NCBI GenBank assembly: GCA_029972135.1
Contig: CP124755.1
Coordinates: 1,922,001-1,986,000, forward strand
DNA from: Candidatus Thiocaldithrix dubininis
Lineage (GTDB): Bacteria > Pseudomonadota > Gammaproteobacteria > Thiotrichales > Thiotrichaceae
Length of the DNA: 64,000 nt
Direction of reading: 5' to 3'
A program made the position numbers and the translations under genes. This document shows positions 8,511 through 17,130 of the stretch, piece by piece (the first letter of the stretch is position 1; every line of letters starts with the position of its first letter). A model generated the notes under the pieces. The model had not been told where the DNA came from, ran no database searches, and worked only from the letters and a program-made list of their open reading frames with translations.

Positions 8511-9425
8511 TTAAACCTTACCATCGTTAGAATGCTGTTGACAGTAGGAACGCGCAAATTCTAATAACTCTTCCATTGCACGTACTTTAAATTTTTGGCG
8601 CTGACGTACAAACGAAAAATCACGCGTTAACGGCGGGTCTAAGGGAACAGCCACTAAAGAACCTAATTTCAATTCTTTGGCAATGCTGGCGCTAGAAACA
8701 ATAGAAACCCCCATACCAGCTTCTACAGCACCTTTGACCGCCTCAGGGCTACCTAATTCGATACAAGTATTCATACCGGGCTTTTCCAAGCCTAAGCTAA
8801 ATAAATAATCCATAATCACTTCACGCGTGCCAGACCCCTCTTCACGACAAATAAAGCGATTACTCATTACATCTGCTAATTTAACACTGCTATTTTTGGC
8901 TAAAGGATGATTAGGCGGCACAATCACCACTAATTCATCTTTACGGCAAACTTCCACAATTAAATTTTTATTATTAACTGTGCCTTCTACCACGCCTAAA
9001 TCAATTACATTGTTTTCTACCATAGAAACAATGCCTTCTGTATTAGAAACCCGCAGCCTTAAACGCACTTCTGGATTATGCGCATTAAATTCGCCTAATA
9101 ATGCAGGCAACATATACTCAGAAATAGTGGTACTTGCACCAATGGTTAATGAGCCACTAATATCATCGGTCATTTCCCGAATCGCATTTTCCATTTCATT
9201 ATATTGCTCGAAAATACGTTCAGAATATTCGTAAACAATTCGACCGGCTTCCGTTAAAGAAACTCGATTATGCGTACGATCAAATAAACGGGTATCAAAT
9301 TGATCTTCTAATTGTCGAATTTGAAACGTTACAGCGGGCTGCGTCATATGCAGGACTTCCGCCGCCTTGGTAAAACTTAGCAGTTTCGCAACTGCATGAA
9401 AAACCTGTAATCTTCTATCAGACAT
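8511..9425 (-). CDS. LysR-family transcriptional regulator
   Basis: A 304-aa LysR-type regulator. The winged HTH occupies about residues 4-64 (FTKAAEVLHMTQPAVTFQIRQLE), followed by the linker helix and a two-lobed effector-binding domain (about 90-295; LTIGASTTISEYMLP, GVVEGTV). The overall pattern resembles the CysB/CbbR-like branch and the group sometimes annotated as selenium-metabolism regulators. The ligand cannot be told. It is the first gene of the minus-strand block leading into bioH, with only 27 nt between. Its promoter region holds a tandem repeat and a dyad (separate entries) that could be autoregulatory sites. Confidence 0.88.
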   Translation of the reverse strand: MSDRRLQVFHAVAKLLSFTKAAEVLHMTQPAVTFQIRQLEDQFDTRLFDRTHNRVSLTEAGRIVYEYSERIFEQYNEMENAIREMTDDISGSLTIGASTTISEYMLPALLGEFNAHNPEVRLRLRVSNTEGIVSMVENNVIDLGVVEGTVNNKNLIVEVCRKDELVVIVPPNHPLAKNSSVKLADVMSNRFICREEGSGTREVIMDYLFSLGLEKPGMNTCIELGSPEAVKGAVEAGMGVSIVSSASIAKELKLGSLVAVPLDPPLTRDFSFVRQRQKFKVRAMEELLEFARSYCQQHSNDGKV

Positions 9426-9492
9426 ATAATTACCTATTCTCCTTGACGGCTGTCCATTTCGCGGAATTTAAATAGAGAATATTCCGTGGTTT

Positions 9493-9519
9493 CATTCCCG
9501 GCTATCCATTCCCGGATAT
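9493..9519. promoter_or_regulatory. Tandem 14-bp repeat upstream of lysR
   Basis: The motif CATTCCCGG(C/A)TAT occurs at 9493 and again at 9507, exactly 14 bp apart, with a related ATTCCGTGG at 9481. It lies 55-95 bp before the lysR start, where LysR proteins commonly bind to control their own promoter. The role is inference. Confidence 0.35.
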
Positions 9520-9644
9520 GCATCCTTAAAACACCGACTAAACACCATCGGTTATTAATATTTTTTTCGCCCATTCACTGTATAACTCATTTAAAAGTTC
9601 AAATAAGAGAATAGGACAAAATAGTTAGGATGCTAGTAATCCCG

Positions 9645-9659
9645 ATCAATGTGATTGAT
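9645..9659. promoter_or_regulatory. Perfect dyad between ccoS and lysR
   Basis: ATCAAT-GTG-ATTGAT is a perfect 6-bp inverted repeat with a 3-bp spacer in a 270-bp intergenic region. It is not an FNR site, because half-site order is opposite to TTGAT-N4-ATCAA. It could be an operator for lysR or a weak 3' hairpin for ccoS. Confidence 0.3.
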
Positions 9660-9697
9660 AATTGGACACTCGGTAGCGATATATTGGCTTGATTGCC

Positions 9698-9910
9698 TTA
9701 TTTTTCATCATCCCGTGTTTTTTCACTCATTAATTCATTAGCGCTGGTTTGATTATGTGGAATGCGCGGATCATCATCATCCATCAGAATGCGATGCGCC
9801 GGACCTTCTAAATCATCGTATTGCCCTGTTTTAACAGTATAAGCAAATGCAATTACCACCACGGCCATGACTAGCAGAGCAATAGGCACTAACCAGTACA
9901 AAGCTTCCAT
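9698..9910 (-). CDS. ccoS: cbb3-type cytochrome oxidase assembly protein CcoS
   Basis: CcoS is a 70-aa membrane protein needed to insert haem and copper cofactors into CcoN of the cbb3 oxidase. A single N-terminal membrane helix (about residues 4-26) is followed by the family signature TVKTGQYDDLEGPAHRIL. It ends in a short acidic, polar tail. It lies 45 nt after ccoI, last in a ccoG-H-I-S series, the usual order. No obvious Shine-Dalgarno is visible, so translation may depend on read-through from ccoI. Confidence 0.93.
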   Translation of the reverse strand: MEALYWLVPIALLVMAVVVIAFAYTVKTGQYDDLEGPAHRILMDDDDPRIPHNQTSANELMSEKTRDDEK

Positions 9911-9955
9911 AAATTAAACACTCGTAGACAAAAATTCGATTATAGCGGGTTTAAA

Positions 9956-12382
9956 TCAACTTTTCAGGCGTAATGCATTTAAGACCACAATTAATGAACT
10001 GGCTGACATCCCTATCGCTGCCATCCAAGGCGCTACAATACCACTAGCCGCCAAGGGAATGGCTACTAGATTATAGCCTATAGTCCACGCAAAATTTTGT
10101 TTAATGATCGCTTGCATACGCCGTGCAGTTTGCAATGCAAACGGTAATTGATGCAGATTCTCAGACAGTAATACCATATCCGCACTGGCTTGCGCTAATT
10201 GTGAGCCGCTGCCCATCGCAATGGAAACTTGCGCACCGGCTAACACGGGCGCATCATTCACCCCATCCCCCACCATAGCCACGACTGCCCCTTGGGCTTG
10301 CAATTGTTTTAAATAAGCTAGTTTACCATCAGGTAATTGCTCGCCTAAGGCTGTATCAATTTGCAATTGCTGGGCAACGTTTTGCACCACGCTATCCGCA
10401 TCGCCACTTAACACTGATACATGCATACCTAATTGATGCAACGCTTGGATGACATTTGCCGCTTCGGGACGTACTTCATCGGCTAATTTAATACGAGCTA
10501 GCCATTCGTGCGTCCTGCCTAAATAAATGCAGGAAACGCCAGAAGAATCATAAGCTTGCTGACTATCTTGCTGTACCAGTTCTTGCACAAACGCCAAATT
10601 GCCGATGCGATACTCTTGTTCAGCTAGATAACCTTTAACACCACGCCCCGATTCAATATTAATCGCTTGTAAAGCAGCAGGGGTTGCGCCTGTTTTTAAA
10701 ATAGCCCGCGCAACGGGATGTTCAGACACGCTTTCTAAGCCAGCCGCGAGTTGCTGGCACTCAGCCAAAGATAAACTGCCTAAAGTATCAAAGTCAGTCA
10801 CTTCTAAATGCCCGTATGACAGCGTGCCAGTTTTATCAAAAATTATATGTGTCACGCGTGCCAATGTTTCTAACGCATGTCCGCGCGTGGTTAATACCCC
10901 TTTCGAGGTTAATAAGCCAGTAGCTGCTGTTAACGCGGCAGGGGTTGCTAAGGAAAAAGCACAAGGACATGTAATGACTAAAACCGATAAGGCAATCCAA
11001 AACGCATGTGACGGTTGGTATTGATACCAAACCGCAAACACAATTATCGCAATCAGCAAAATGAATGGCACAAACCGAGCTGCAACCTTTTCAGCTAAAT
11101 GCGCCAATTCAGGTTTTTCAGCTTGGGCGCGTTCTAATAACCGAATAATCGACGCTAATATCGTATTGTCGCCAACCTTTTCCACTTGCATGGTTAAAGG
11201 GCTTTCAATATTAACTGTACCGCCCACTACTTTGTCGCCTTGCTGCTTGGTACAAGGCAAAGATTCGCCGGTTAATAAGGACTCATTGGTGCTGCTACGC
11301 CCTTCTAATACAAAACCGTCGGCAGGTACAATTTCGCCCGGTTTAATTAACACTGCATCGCCGGGTATCAACTGGCTAACCGGCACAACTTCTTGTTCGC
11401 CATTACGCATCCGGGTAGCCGTGGCGGGCATTAGACGTACCAATTCTTCCGCAACCTGACCAGCTTTATGCCGTGCGGTCATTTCTAAATAACGCCCGGT
11501 TAGCAAGAAGAAGGTAAACATGGTAACGGAATCGAAATAAACCTCACCGCTATTCGTAACAGTTGCCCAGACACTCGCACTAAAGGTAATCGCAATCGCA
11601 ATCGACACGGGGACATCCATGCCCAAGCGCCCCCGTCTTAAATCGCGCCATGCCGAAGTAAAAAATACCCGAGCAGAATACAGCACGACAGGTACGGTCA
11701 TTGCCAAACTAATCCAGCGCAAGAACGAACGCATGCCTGTATCCATATCCGACACGGCACCGATATACATGGCTATCGCAATCATCATGACTTGCATCAT
11801 GCCCAAACCCGCAACTGCAATACGACGTAAGGCAGCAGATTTTTCCTGCTTTTGCAGTGATTCTAAACGATTAGGGTCAAATGGATGGGCGTGATAACCA
11901 ATATCAGCAATTGCTTTGAGAATATCGCTTAATTTGATTTGCGCATTATCCCAACGCAAAGTCGCGCGATGCGTGGCGTAATTGACTCGAAAATCCAAAA
12001 CACCTTGTATTTTTCTGACGTGATTTTCATTGAGCCACACACAAGCCGCGCAGACAATGCCTTCTAAAATTAAGGAAGCTTCTCGTACTTCACCTTGGGT
12101 TTGCCGCACAAAGGATTTTTGCAATTCGGGCGAATCATAGACTTGTAATTGGCGTAACGCATCCGGTACTAGGTCTTCTGGACGCGTACCAATATCAGTA
12201 CGAAACTTATAATAATCTATCAGATTATTATCAATAATTGCCTGTGCTACAGCCTGACAACCTGTACAGCATAAGGCTTTGGGTTGTCCCTCTAAACGTA
12301 TGCTGTATTGTGCGCCCGGTGGGATGGGTTGCCCACAATGAAAGCAAGCATCATCTGCTTGCATCCCCAATGGTTTTGACAT
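9956..12382 (-). CDS. ccoI: Copper-translocating P-type ATPase for cbb3 oxidase maturation (CcoI/FixI)
   Basis: CcoI is a P1B-type ATPase that exports copper from the cytoplasm for assembly of the cbb3 binuclear centre. Motifs appear in order: an N-terminal Cys pair (Cys13, Cys16), CCTGC at 38-42, the HMA site CAAC at 111-114, TGES at 371-374, the transmembrane metal site CPC at 472-474, the phosphorylation loop DKTGT at 516-520 and GDGVNDAP near 715. Length (808 aa) and the extra N-terminal Cys-rich region are typical of FixI/CcoI rather than CopA. It starts 6 nt after ccoH. The alternative, a general copper exporter, is unlikely in this context. Confidence 0.94.
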   Translation of the reverse strand: MSKPLGMQADDACFHCGQPIPPGAQYSIRLEGQPKALCCTGCQAVAQAIIDNNLIDYYKFRTDIGTRPEDLVPDALRQLQVYDSPELQKSFVRQTQGEVREASLILEGIVCAACVWLNENHVRKIQGVLDFRVNYATHRATLRWDNAQIKLSDILKAIADIGYHAHPFDPNRLESLQKQEKSAALRRIAVAGLGMMQVMMIAIAMYIGAVSDMDTGMRSFLRWISLAMTVPVVLYSARVFFTSAWRDLRRGRLGMDVPVSIAIAITFSASVWATVTNSGEVYFDSVTMFTFFLLTGRYLEMTARHKAGQVAEELVRLMPATATRMRNGEQEVVPVSQLIPGDAVLIKPGEIVPADGFVLEGRSSTNESLLTGESLPCTKQQGDKVVGGTVNIESPLTMQVEKVGDNTILASIIRLLERAQAEKPELAHLAEKVAARFVPFILLIAIIVFAVWYQYQPSHAFWIALSVLVITCPCAFSLATPAALTAATGLLTSKGVLTTRGHALETLARVTHIIFDKTGTLSYGHLEVTDFDTLGSLSLAECQQLAAGLESVSEHPVARAILKTGATPAALQAINIESGRGVKGYLAEQEYRIGNLAFVQELVQQDSQQAYDSSGVSCIYLGRTHEWLARIKLADEVRPEAANVIQALHQLGMHVSVLSGDADSVVQNVAQQLQIDTALGEQLPDGKLAYLKQLQAQGAVVAMVGDGVNDAPVLAGAQVSIAMGSGSQLAQASADMVLLSENLHQLPFALQTARRMQAIIKQNFAWTIGYNLVAIPLAASGIVAPWMAAIGMSASSLIVVLNALRLKS

Positions 12383-12388
12383 AAAGCG

Positions 12389-13303
12389 TTAAGAGGCTGC
12401 TTGAATTTGAGTGTCGCCTTTGACTTCGTGAATATCGTCACCTTTTTTAATGGTGATCAATAAATCCCACAAGCCGGGGGCAGGTAACGTAACCGCTTGA
12501 CCGTACAAGCCTGAATTTTGCTCTGGCAATTGGACAGTAATATCCATCGCTTTATTAGATGGACGTAAAAATGCAATTGTTACTTGTGCACCTGTAATCG
12601 GGCTACCTTGTTTATCCCGCACATTAATTCTAAATAAAGCCGGTTTACCTTCAACAGGTTTATCAACCCAACCGTCTTTAATCTGCCAACCGCGTTCATG
12701 CTGATTTTGTAACTGACTTATATAGTTGTTATATAAACTATATTTTTTCTGATAGTCATTAGCCACCGTACCGGGAAAAGCTGAGGTCACTTCACGTTCA
12801 GCCGGAGCAACGTCTGAAGTAAAAGTCCGCATATAGCGTTCATGCGTTTTTTTGTATTCCTCGGTTACTTTAACTTTATCTATGCTTTTAGGCTTAGGTT
12901 CGGGCAAAAATTGACGCATAAAGTCAGCACTTGCGCCTTTATTGGCTAAGGTAATAATGGTGGCATCCACCATTGCTAATACCACAAAAAAGCCAATTAT
13001 AACCATCGGGGCAGGATGTAATTTTTTACGCTGATGCGGCTGTGCTTTTTGGTTTTCATTTTTACTGGTAATAATGCCTAAACCAGCCGCCGCCATTGTA
13101 AAGAAAGCAAAATGAATGGCAAACACATCTAAGCCATCCCAATGAGTAGCAGCTAGTGGAATATACACTAGCTGTACAATTAAGATCGTCAGTAAGGCAG
13201 AAATTTTGCTTGATTGACGTAAAACTTTATAGAAGATGAAGAACAGGACAAAGGATGCAAGCACCCCTGTCCCTAAGGTCAGTAATAGACTTTGATTTTC
13301 CAT
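12389..13303 (-). CDS. ccoH: FixH/CcoH family protein with extra N-terminal membrane module
   Basis: The C-terminal half is a FixH/CcoH-like domain, a membrane protein that binds and stabilises cbb3 subunits: one helix near residues 100-120 and a periplasmic beta domain with GWQIKDGW, ALFRINVRD and GLWDLLITI. The protein is 304 aa, roughly twice the usual 150-180. The added N-terminal part has about three hydrophobic segments (about 8-25, 33-52, 60-80) and then a basic linker rich in Lys and His. It lies between ccoG (7 nt gap) and ccoI (5 nt gap), the normal place for ccoH. The function of the extra module is unknown; a coding fusion is the simplest reading. Confidence 0.82.
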   Translation of the reverse strand: MENQSLLLTLGTGVLASFVLFFIFYKVLRQSSKISALLTILIVQLVYIPLAATHWDGLDVFAIHFAFFTMAAAGLGIITSKNENQKAQPHQRKKLHPAPMVIIGFFVVLAMVDATIITLANKGASADFMRQFLPEPKPKSIDKVKVTEEYKKTHERYMRTFTSDVAPAEREVTSAFPGTVANDYQKKYSLYNNYISQLQNQHERGWQIKDGWVDKPVEGKPALFRINVRDKQGSPITGAQVTIAFLRPSNKAMDITVQLPEQNSGLYGQAVTLPAPGLWDLLITIKKGDDIHEVKGDTQIQAAS

Positions 13304-13310
13304 TCCAACG

Positions 13311-14714
13311 TCACGGTATAATAAAGTGTGAAGGGATAATGACAGGTTCTGTCACTTTACCTTCCAGTGGCGTGAGTTTGAATTGGAACTCGCGGTTCTT
13401 CTGCACGCCACCGGGCTGTACAGTATACCGCACTTTTGCCAAGATACGTATGCTCGAATCAGGTCCGAGCTTAATATCTGCAAATTGTCCTAAATCTAAT
13501 TGCGCATTCGGTAAATTCTCAATGGTTAAACTGTAGCGCGCCTTTTCCATCGTTTTGTTATTAATCTTAACTTCGTAACTATTTTGAATACGGCCGTCAG
13601 ACATTACGACGAATAAGGGGCTGCGTACTTGCACCGCTGTCGCTTCTAATTGCTTAGCGCTGCCAATGCTCCATACTAAATAGATAACCGCTAATAAGGT
13701 CGCCACACCATAACCAATTGAGCGCAATTTAAACCATTTAGTTTTGCCACCTTCTAACTCATGTTCGGAGGTATAACGCACTAAACCGCGTGGCCAGCCT
13801 TGCTTGTCCATAATACCATCGCAAGCATCAATACATAGCGCACAGTGAATACAGGCAATTTGTAAACCTTTACGAATATCAATACCGACCGGACAGACTT
13901 GTACGCATAAGCCGCAATCGACACAATCACCATGCCCGGCTGCTTGGCGATCTTCGCGGACTTTCATTTCTTTAATCGGCTTAATACGACCTGTTTTACC
14001 TTCGCCCCGATTCGCATCATAAGATACAATTAAGGTATCTTCATCGAACATAACGCTTTGGAAACGAGAATACGGGCAAATATGCATACAAACGTATTGC
14101 TTAATCCAACCTGCTGCAACATAAGTCGTAATCGTCAAGATAATGACCGTACCATACATAGCGGCAGGCGCAGCACCCGTAAAGAATGAGCTGACTAAAT
14201 GAAACGCGTCACCCCAATACAGCGTAAAGGTAATGCCCGTCCAAAATGCTAGTAAAATCCAAGCGGCATGTGTGCCACCCACCTTAATGAGTTTTTCACT
14301 ATTCCAAGGTTGTTTTTCTAAACGAATACGCGCAACCCGATCCCCCTGAATAGCGCGTTCAATAAAGCGATAAGCATCCATCCATAAGGTTTGGAAACAG
14401 AAATAACCGCAAAACACCCGTCCAAATAGCGTGGTTACGAAAAATAGTAAAACGGCCGCTAAGAACAACAAAGCTGTTAACCAGAAAATGTCCTGCGCGT
14501 GCATAACTAAATCGAATATATAATACCGACGCCCGGGAATATCGAATAAGACCGCCTGATCGGGGCCAATCACTCGCTCCCAACGTATCCACGGCATTAA
14601 AAAGAATATTGCATACGCAAAAATCAAAATGCCCGTCTTTAAATTGCGAAAACGCCCCTCAACCGATCTGGGTTGAACGGACGTCTTCGCTTCCATTACT
14701 TGCTCAGTCGCCAT
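13311..14714 (-). CDS. ccoG: cbb3 oxidase accessory protein CcoG (FixG/RdxA)
   Basis: CcoG is a membrane iron-sulfur protein that reduces Cu(II) to Cu(I) for cbb3 oxidase assembly. The 467-aa protein has several N-terminal membrane helices with GRVFCGYFCFQTLW (around residue 120), an NapH/PolyFerredoxin-type core, and a pair of 4Fe-4S motifs (CVDCGLCVQVCP and CIHCALCIDACD, about residues 260-300). A C-terminal Ig-like domain completes the FixG layout. It is first in ccoGHIS. No ccoNOQP genes lie upstream; a terminator and unrelated genes do. An imperfect FNR-type box occurs about 98 bp before the start. Confidence 0.95.
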   Translation of the reverse strand: MATEQVMEAKTSVQPRSVEGRFRNLKTGILIFAYAIFFLMPWIRWERVIGPDQAVLFDIPGRRYYIFDLVMHAQDIFWLTALLFLAAVLLFFVTTLFGRVFCGYFCFQTLWMDAYRFIERAIQGDRVARIRLEKQPWNSEKLIKVGGTHAAWILLAFWTGITFTLYWGDAFHLVSSFFTGAAPAAMYGTVIILTITTYVAAGWIKQYVCMHICPYSRFQSVMFDEDTLIVSYDANRGEGKTGRIKPIKEMKVREDRQAAGHGDCVDCGLCVQVCPVGIDIRKGLQIACIHCALCIDACDGIMDKQGWPRGLVRYTSEHELEGGKTKWFKLRSIGYGVATLLAVIYLVWSIGSAKQLEATAVQVRSPLFVVMSDGRIQNSYEVKINNKTMEKARYSLTIENLPNAQLDLGQFADIKLGPDSSIRILAKVRYTVQPGGVQKNREFQFKLTPLEGKVTEPVIIPSHFIIP

Positions 14715-14805
14715 TGTGCCTAACCTATTAACTCCAAGACTTTTTACCTTGCCCCTCTAAAGCAAGATATGTGCAACCATCATACCGCAAGTTGAGTGTT
14801 TTACC

Positions 14806-14819
14806 TTGCGCACAATCAA
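14806..14819. promoter_or_regulatory. Imperfect FNR/Anr-type box upstream of ccoG
   Basis: TTGCG-N4-ATCAA matches TTGAT-N4-ATCAA at 8 of 10 positions. Its centre is about 98 bp before the ccoG ATG, nearly the same distance as the perfect site before hemN (about 103 bp). FNR-family control of cco genes is well known in proteobacteria; assignment to this site is inference. Confidence 0.4.
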
Positions 14820-14833
14820 TTATACCCCATAAA

Positions 14834-14860
14834 AAAAGCCACCTTTATTAGGTGGCTTTT
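14834..14860 (-). terminator. Rho-independent terminator after the EF-hand/YidB-like gene
   Basis: A perfect 11-bp stem (AAAAGCCACCT/AGGTGGCTTTT) with a 5-nt loop is flanked by A and T runs. On the minus strand it follows the gene ending at 14885 and separates it from the ccoG promoter. Confidence 0.9.
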
Positions 14861-14884
14861 CTATAGAGAATCGTCAATTAAAAT

Positions 14885-15373
14885 TTAACGACCAAAAATC
14901 TTAGACGCTAAATTAATTGCACCGGAAACCCCGCCCACAGAATCTAATAAACTATTTAAGTCTAAAGAGCCAGTAGGTGACGCTTTATCTACGACTTGAG
15001 GTAAAGCAGCCTGCAAACCAGATACCGCTTGTTCTGGGCTAATACCTAATTGCTTAGCAAACGCTGCAATTTGATCAGCGCCCAAAATTTGGGTAACTTG
15101 AGTTCCTGAAACAGTGGCATTTGAGCCAGACCCTAACCAAGAGGTTGCTAATGACACTAAATCAGTATTACCGCTTTGTTGCATGCCAGTGACCATTGAC
15201 AACAAACCACCTAGTGGGTTGTTAGCTTGCGCTTGACCTTGTGCATTGCTACCCGAAAATAAGCCCATCAAAGCAGACGCAATCTCTGTAATTTCTAACT
15301 GACCATCACGATCTTTATCTAACTGGCTTTGGAAGACTTGTGCACCAATTTGTACAATGCTCATCATATCCAT
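14885..15373 (-). CDS. EF-hand plus YidB-like (DUF937-type) protein
   Basis: A 162-aa cytoplasmic-looking protein without a signal peptide. Near the N-terminus is a single EF-hand-like calcium loop, DKDRDGQLEITE (about residues 19-30). The C-terminal half (about 85-160) matches the YidB/DUF937 helical pattern: QILGADQIAAFAKQLGIS, a Val/Leu-rich helix, then a Gly/Ser tail. YidB-type proteins are uncharacterised. The start ATG at 15373 has GAGG 8 nt upstream and is preferred to the TTG at 15379. The next gene upstream (21 nt away) is the LysM/BON protein, so they may be co-transcribed. Confidence 0.75.
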   Translation of the reverse strand: MDMMSIVQIGAQVFQSQLDKDRDGQLEITEIASALMGLFSGSNAQGQAQANNPLGGLLSMVTGMQQSGNTDLVSLATSWLGSGSNATVSGTQVTQILGADQIAAFAKQLGISPEQAVSGLQAALPQVVDKASPTGSLDLNSLLDSVGGVSGAINLASKIFGR

Positions 15374-15399
15374 GAACAAAACCTCAATATTTTATATGG

Positions 15400-15843
15400 T
15401 TATAGGGATTTAGGAATACGGATTTTTTGACCCGGGAAGATTTTGTTAGGATCACGAATAACTTCGCGGTTTACTTCCACAATACGATTGTATTTAGAAC
15501 CGTCACCGTAGGCTTTTTCAGCAATTTTCCACAGCGTGTCACCTTTCTGGATGACATAGAATTCATCATCACCGCCGACTTTACTACCATCTGCAATGCT
15601 CATTTGATCTGCTTGGACTTTATCAATGCCTAAAGCATTACCGGTCATTAATACCGCTTTTTCCAAGGCTTCTGCCGATTGAGCTTGACCAGTCAGGGTC
15701 GCAACGCCGTCTTTTACTTGTACTTGTAAATTGCTAACACCCGGATTGTCTTCTTCAATGTGCTGTTTAATAGCCGCAGGTGCTTCTTCTTCTTTGCCAA
15801 ATAATTTTTTACCGATATTACGCGCAAAATCGAATAAACCCAT
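15400..15843 (-). CDS. kbp: BON and LysM domain protein (Kbp/YgaU family)
   Basis: A 147-aa protein with a BON domain (about residues 22-85; VSNLQVQVKDGVATLTG) followed by a LysM domain (about 93-145; YVIQKGDTLWKIAEKAYGDG). Length and order match E. coli Kbp (YgaU), a cytoplasmic potassium-binding protein. No signal peptide is visible, which fits Kbp more than a cell-wall LysM protein. AAGGAG stands 8 nt before the ATG. A YidB-like gene follows, another small stress-type protein. Potassium binding is transferred from the family and not shown here. Confidence 0.88.
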   Translation of the reverse strand: MGLFDFARNIGKKLFGKEEEAPAAIKQHIEEDNPGVSNLQVQVKDGVATLTGQAQSAEALEKAVLMTGNALGIDKVQADQMSIADGSKVGGDDEFYVIQKGDTLWKIAEKAYGDGSKYNRIVEVNREVIRDPNKIFPGQKIRIPKSL

Positions 15844-15977
15844 GACTCATTCTCCTTTTGATAAATTATTAAGAATCAATATAAACACTGTGTAGTATAC
15901 TATAGCCGTTTTTCCAGAAAAGTATGCTAAAAATTTTTATTAAAATACATTTAACTTATTAGCACATATTTTATAAC

Positions 15978-16637
15978 TTATTTCAAAAACCCATGTTCTG
16001 CCAAAAATGCTTCAGTAATGCTAGACTTGCTAGTGTGTGCTGCCTTTTCACCTAATAGCAAACGTTCTAAGTACCGGGCAATCAAATCCACTTCTAAATT
16101 AACTTTCATACCACTGTGATAACTTGCCATAATCGTTTCGGCTAGTGTATGCGGCACAATATTCAGCTCAAAATTCGCCCCATCGACTTTATTCACCGTT
16201 AAACTTGTACCATCTACCGTAATTGAACCCTTATGCGCAATATATCGTGCCAGCTCATCTGGTGCTTTGACGATAAAACGTACAGAACGAGCATCCTCTT
16301 TCCGGCTCAAAATCTCCCCTAAACCGTCCACATGCCCACTAACCAAATGACCACCTAAGCGCGTTTGCAGAGTTAAGGCTTTTTCTAAATTAACAGATGA
16401 CCCGCGTGTTAGATTCCCTAAACTTGTTAGATTTAACGTTTCACGCGATACATCCGCCGCAAACCCGTCATTATCCAAAGCAATCGCGGTTAGACAAACA
16501 CCATTAACCGCAATACTATCGCCTAAAGCTACATCGGCTAGATCAAGCTTGCCAGTCGCAATGCTTAAGCGTAAATCGCCGCCTTTCACTTGTAGATCAC
16601 GAATCGTACCAATTGCTTGAATAATGCCTGTAAACAT
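15978..16637 (-). CDS. ribE: Riboflavin synthase, alpha subunit
   Basis: Riboflavin synthase (ribC in E. coli) dismutates two 6,7-dimethyl-8-ribityllumazine molecules into riboflavin. The 219-aa protein contains the usual two lumazine-binding barrels: MFTGIIQAIG and SIAVNGVCLTA in the first, GHLVSGHVDG linking, and SITVDGTSLTVN in the second. The ATG at 16637 gives the conserved MFTGII start; the GTG at 16652 would add five residues and overlap the preceding remnant. It lies downstream of ribD on the same strand, with a decayed PAP2 gene between them. No FMN riboswitch-like leader was recognised. Confidence 0.94.
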   Translation of the reverse strand: MFTGIIQAIGTIRDLQVKGGDLRLSIATGKLDLADVALGDSIAVNGVCLTAIALDNDGFAADVSRETLNLTSLGNLTRGSSVNLEKALTLQTRLGGHLVSGHVDGLGEILSRKEDARSVRFIVKAPDELARYIAHKGSITVDGTSLTVNKVDGANFELNIVPHTLAETIMASYHSGMKVNLEVDLIARYLERLLLGEKAAHTSKSSITEAFLAEHGFLK

Positions 16638-16645
16638 GCCAATTC

Positions 16646-16999
16646 TTACCACGTCTTGCTTAAACTTAAACCCAAACCACCACCGCGATAGGCAGTTGGC
16701 TCAACGCTAAACCCTTTATAAGGCTTAGTGAAATAAAAACTACTGGCTGCGCCTAATGCAGCTCCCGCTAGCACATCTTTTGTATAATGTGCTTTTACAT
16801 GTACCCGGCTATAACCCACATAGGTTGCAGCTACATAAGCAGGAATAGCGTACTTTAAACCATAACGCTTATGGATAAAACTCGCTCCCGTAAATGCCAT
16901 AGCCGTATGCGCGGAAGGAAAAGAATCGCAGCAATGCCTATTAGGACGCCGTTCATGTGTTATTTGTTTTAAAGCAATTGTGCTTACCTGCGTTACTAC
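16646..16999 (-). pseudogene. PAP2-family phosphatase remnant (N-terminus lost)
   Basis: The frame from 16999 to 16646 encodes the C-terminal two thirds of a PAP2-type (phosphatidic acid phosphatase) protein. Upstream of the first in-frame ATG (16900) it still reads STIALKQITHERRP then DSFPSAHT, both core PAP2 motifs (here PSAHT instead of PSGHT). SRVHVKAHYTKDV provides the third motif. The frame is closed by a TAG at 17000-17002, and no start codon lies between that stop and the conserved motifs, so any product from 16900 lacks the first catalytic motif. The sequence up to 17130 has stops in all frames and only short scraps. A decayed gene is the best reading; a sequencing error cannot be excluded. 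Confidence 0.75.
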
Positions 17000-17130
17000 C
17001 TATGAAAAGCTAAACATTTGCCTACTCCAAATTGCAAAACACAACTTGGAAGTGTCTGTGGTGTAGTTCATTAGGCACTATTAGAGAAAGCACCTAAACC
17101 CGCTAAAAGTTAATGCTTAGCATATTTGCC

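Noticed and set aside
9645-9659. Possible FNR site ATCAAT-GTG-ATTGAT
   Set aside because: The half sites are inverted relative to TTGAT-N4-ATCAA and the spacer is 3 bp, so it is not an FNR box; kept only as a generic dyad.
11061-11459. A 132-codon plus-strand frame inside ccoI
   Set aside because: Antisense shadow of a P-type ATPase with complete motifs.
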